NCBI GenBank assembly: GCA_963575745.1
Contig: CAUYUJ010009557.1
Coordinates: forward strand, 257,501-321,500
Reading direction: 5' to 3'
From: Prorocentrum cordatum
Taxonomy: Eukaryota; Sar; Dinophyceae; Prorocentrales; Prorocentraceae
DNA: 64,000 bases
A program made the translations under genes and the position numbers. Positions 62,871 through 64,000 of the stretch are shown here, one piece after another. The notes under the pieces were generated by a model, which searched no databases, had not been told where the DNA came from, and saw only the letters and a program-made list of their open reading frames with translations. The first letter of the stretch is position 1. Each line of letters begins with the position of its first letter.

Positions 62871-63639
62871 TTGGTTGGAACTGATACCAACATGTTCTGG
62901 ATCCGTCACAATCGAATGTGATCCGTCCAAGTTCGAACCCGACCCCCTCCCCCCCTTCCGAAATTAAAGGGTTCGGGACCTCCGAACATCCTCGCCGCTG
63001 GCAACATCGTCGTCGTCCTTTGTCGGCGGATCGGTCGGTAGAACGGGTACCGTCGTCGTCGGGCGGGACACGTTGACATGGCGTCGTGCTCGTCGTCGTC
63101 CTCGTCGTTGTCGTTTGTTGGCGCCGGGTGTCATCGCCGTCGCCGTCGCCATTGCCGTCGTCGCGGGCGAATCCCCTTGGTCGGGCGGGCGGGTGCGACT
63201 CGTCGTCGACGTCTTCGTGGCGGGTCGGTCGGTCGGGCGGGCGGGACACGTCGTCATCGTTTGCCAGCGCCGGGGGGGAGTTCTAACCCCTCGTCCCGAT
63301 TTTCAAGGCAAGGGTGTGGTGGGGGGCTGTCGGACACACACACACACACACCTGCCTCCCTCCCAGCGTGCTCAGAAGACGCCCTATCTTAGGTCGGATG
63401 AGCCAATGGCAACAATGATGTTCAACCAGGGCTAGTGCCTCGTTCGACCTTCAAGGAGGGGCAGCCCAATCTCACCATGATTTTCTGCCCGCGAGCCTGT
63501 GCAAGTCTCCGTCCCTCGCCGCCTCCATCCCGGGGCACAGCCGTGCCTGAGGGGACACGGGGGGGCCTTGGCTCAGGGCGGGAAACATCGACTTGGAATC
63601 GGCGGTGCATTGCCGAAAGATCGGCGATACGTAGCGAAG
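62871..63639. other. Interval without recognisable genes
   Basis: (CGTC)n-type runs 63005-63270 and a CACACA run 63333-63350. 62857-62900 has TTGGAATxGGTACTACTTGG, a short TTGGAAC duplication. Confidence 0.6.
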
Positions 63640-63870
63640 CTGCGCGCTCCTCGTTGGCGGCAGAGATCGGGGAGACGTGAGACTCGGGGGACTCTTGGCC
63701 TGACAGGGCCATCAAGAACATGACGAGACCCGATCTGAAATTTGACGCGAAATCTCGCTGCAGCCATCCCACGAAAAATGGACAATCAAGATCCAGGACG
63801 CGCCCGTCAAAAAGCGTGGGGGCTAACCCGAGCTCTGGCGCACTCGAGTCTCACCTTTCCCTGAAGAAGA
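63640..63870. repeat. Inverted-repeat element family H, copy H2
   Basis: GGGGAGACGTGAGACTCGGG at the left and CACTCGAGTCTCACCTTTCC at the right; interior shared with H1, including GGCCATCAAGAACATGACGA, ATCCCACGAAAAATGG and CAGGACGCGC. Confidence 0.9.
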
Positions 63871-63904
63871 ATGCCAGGCCGATCTGTGGAGTCGATGCCC
63901 CCCC

Positions 63905-64000
63905 CCTTGGGCCAACCATAACTTTTGGGTCCCCCGCGACCCTTCGGGGCGATCCGGGCTAACCCCGGAGCGCTCTCGGCGAGGCGCAGGGCGAGCACCT
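63905..64000 (-). CDS. Possible exon fragment at the window edge
   Basis: From the right edge the minus strand reads AGGTGCTCGCC... as VLALRLAESAPGLARIA with GC-ending codons. An AG|GTG acceptor may lie at 63999-64000. Only about 25 residues are visible and no family can be named. Confidence 0.2.

Noticed and set aside
1-64000. Bacterial or archaeal origin
   Set aside because: No operons, ribosome-binding patterns or intact long genes; the two identified genes are split by spliceosomal-type introns and belong to eukaryotic families.

Overview
The window looks like nuclear DNA of a microbial eukaryote, most probably a dinoflagellate. It is GC-rich and dominated by simple repeats, minisatellite arrays and short palindromic elements. 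The protein-coding signal is split into short exons of about 44-500 bases, separated by introns of about 0.15-9.4 kb. Two intron-rich genes on the minus strand could be rebuilt from conserved protein motifs. Their introns start with GC or GA as often as with GT and nearly always sit in a GAG|G context on both sides, a splice style known from dinoflagellates. The high GC and long introns recall Prorocentrum-like genomes, but the species cannot be fixed from this sequence.

Gene 1 (minus, 12116 to beyond base 1) encodes a TIP41/TIPRL-like protein, a regulator of PP2A-type phosphatases linked to TOR signalling. Seven exons were found: 12116-12027, 11285-about 11160, about 10996-10874, 4940-4887, 4739-4581, 1951-1820 and 461-300. 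The C-terminus lies outside the window. Gene 2 (minus, about 49918 to about 36669) encodes an ankyrin-repeat protein from five exons: 49918-49424, 40029-39941, 39500-39311, 38625-38582 and 36852-36669. Its first intron is 9.4 kb and is built of about eight diverged copies of one 0.6-1.1 kb module.

Several families of short palindromic repeats (called P, Z, C, O and H here) recur through the window. In both genes these repeats sit within a few to about 65 bases of splice sites. One C copy makes up almost all of TIP41 intron 2, and one O copy stops exactly at a splice donor. This is the pattern expected of introner-like (intron-generating) elements.

Between and beyond the genes: 12.1-16.6 kb holds palindromic elements and decayed ORFs. 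16.6-18.7 kb holds possible plus-strand exons bounded by Z and P elements. 20.4-21.8 kb and 32.6-34.6 kb carry the same minisatellite in opposite orientation. 26.6-28.5 kb is an array of about 19 units of ~104 bp. 31.8-32.6 kb is a decayed ORF with two in-frame stops. 34.7-35.1 kb, 50.9-51.8 kb, 55.0-57.1 kb, 58.2-58.4 kb, 59.9-60.5 kb and 61.4-62.9 kb are further arrays or duplications. I saw no rRNA, convincing tRNA, CRISPR array, prokaryotic operon or intact transposase/reverse transcriptase. Most long open frames in the window are repeat translation and are not genes.
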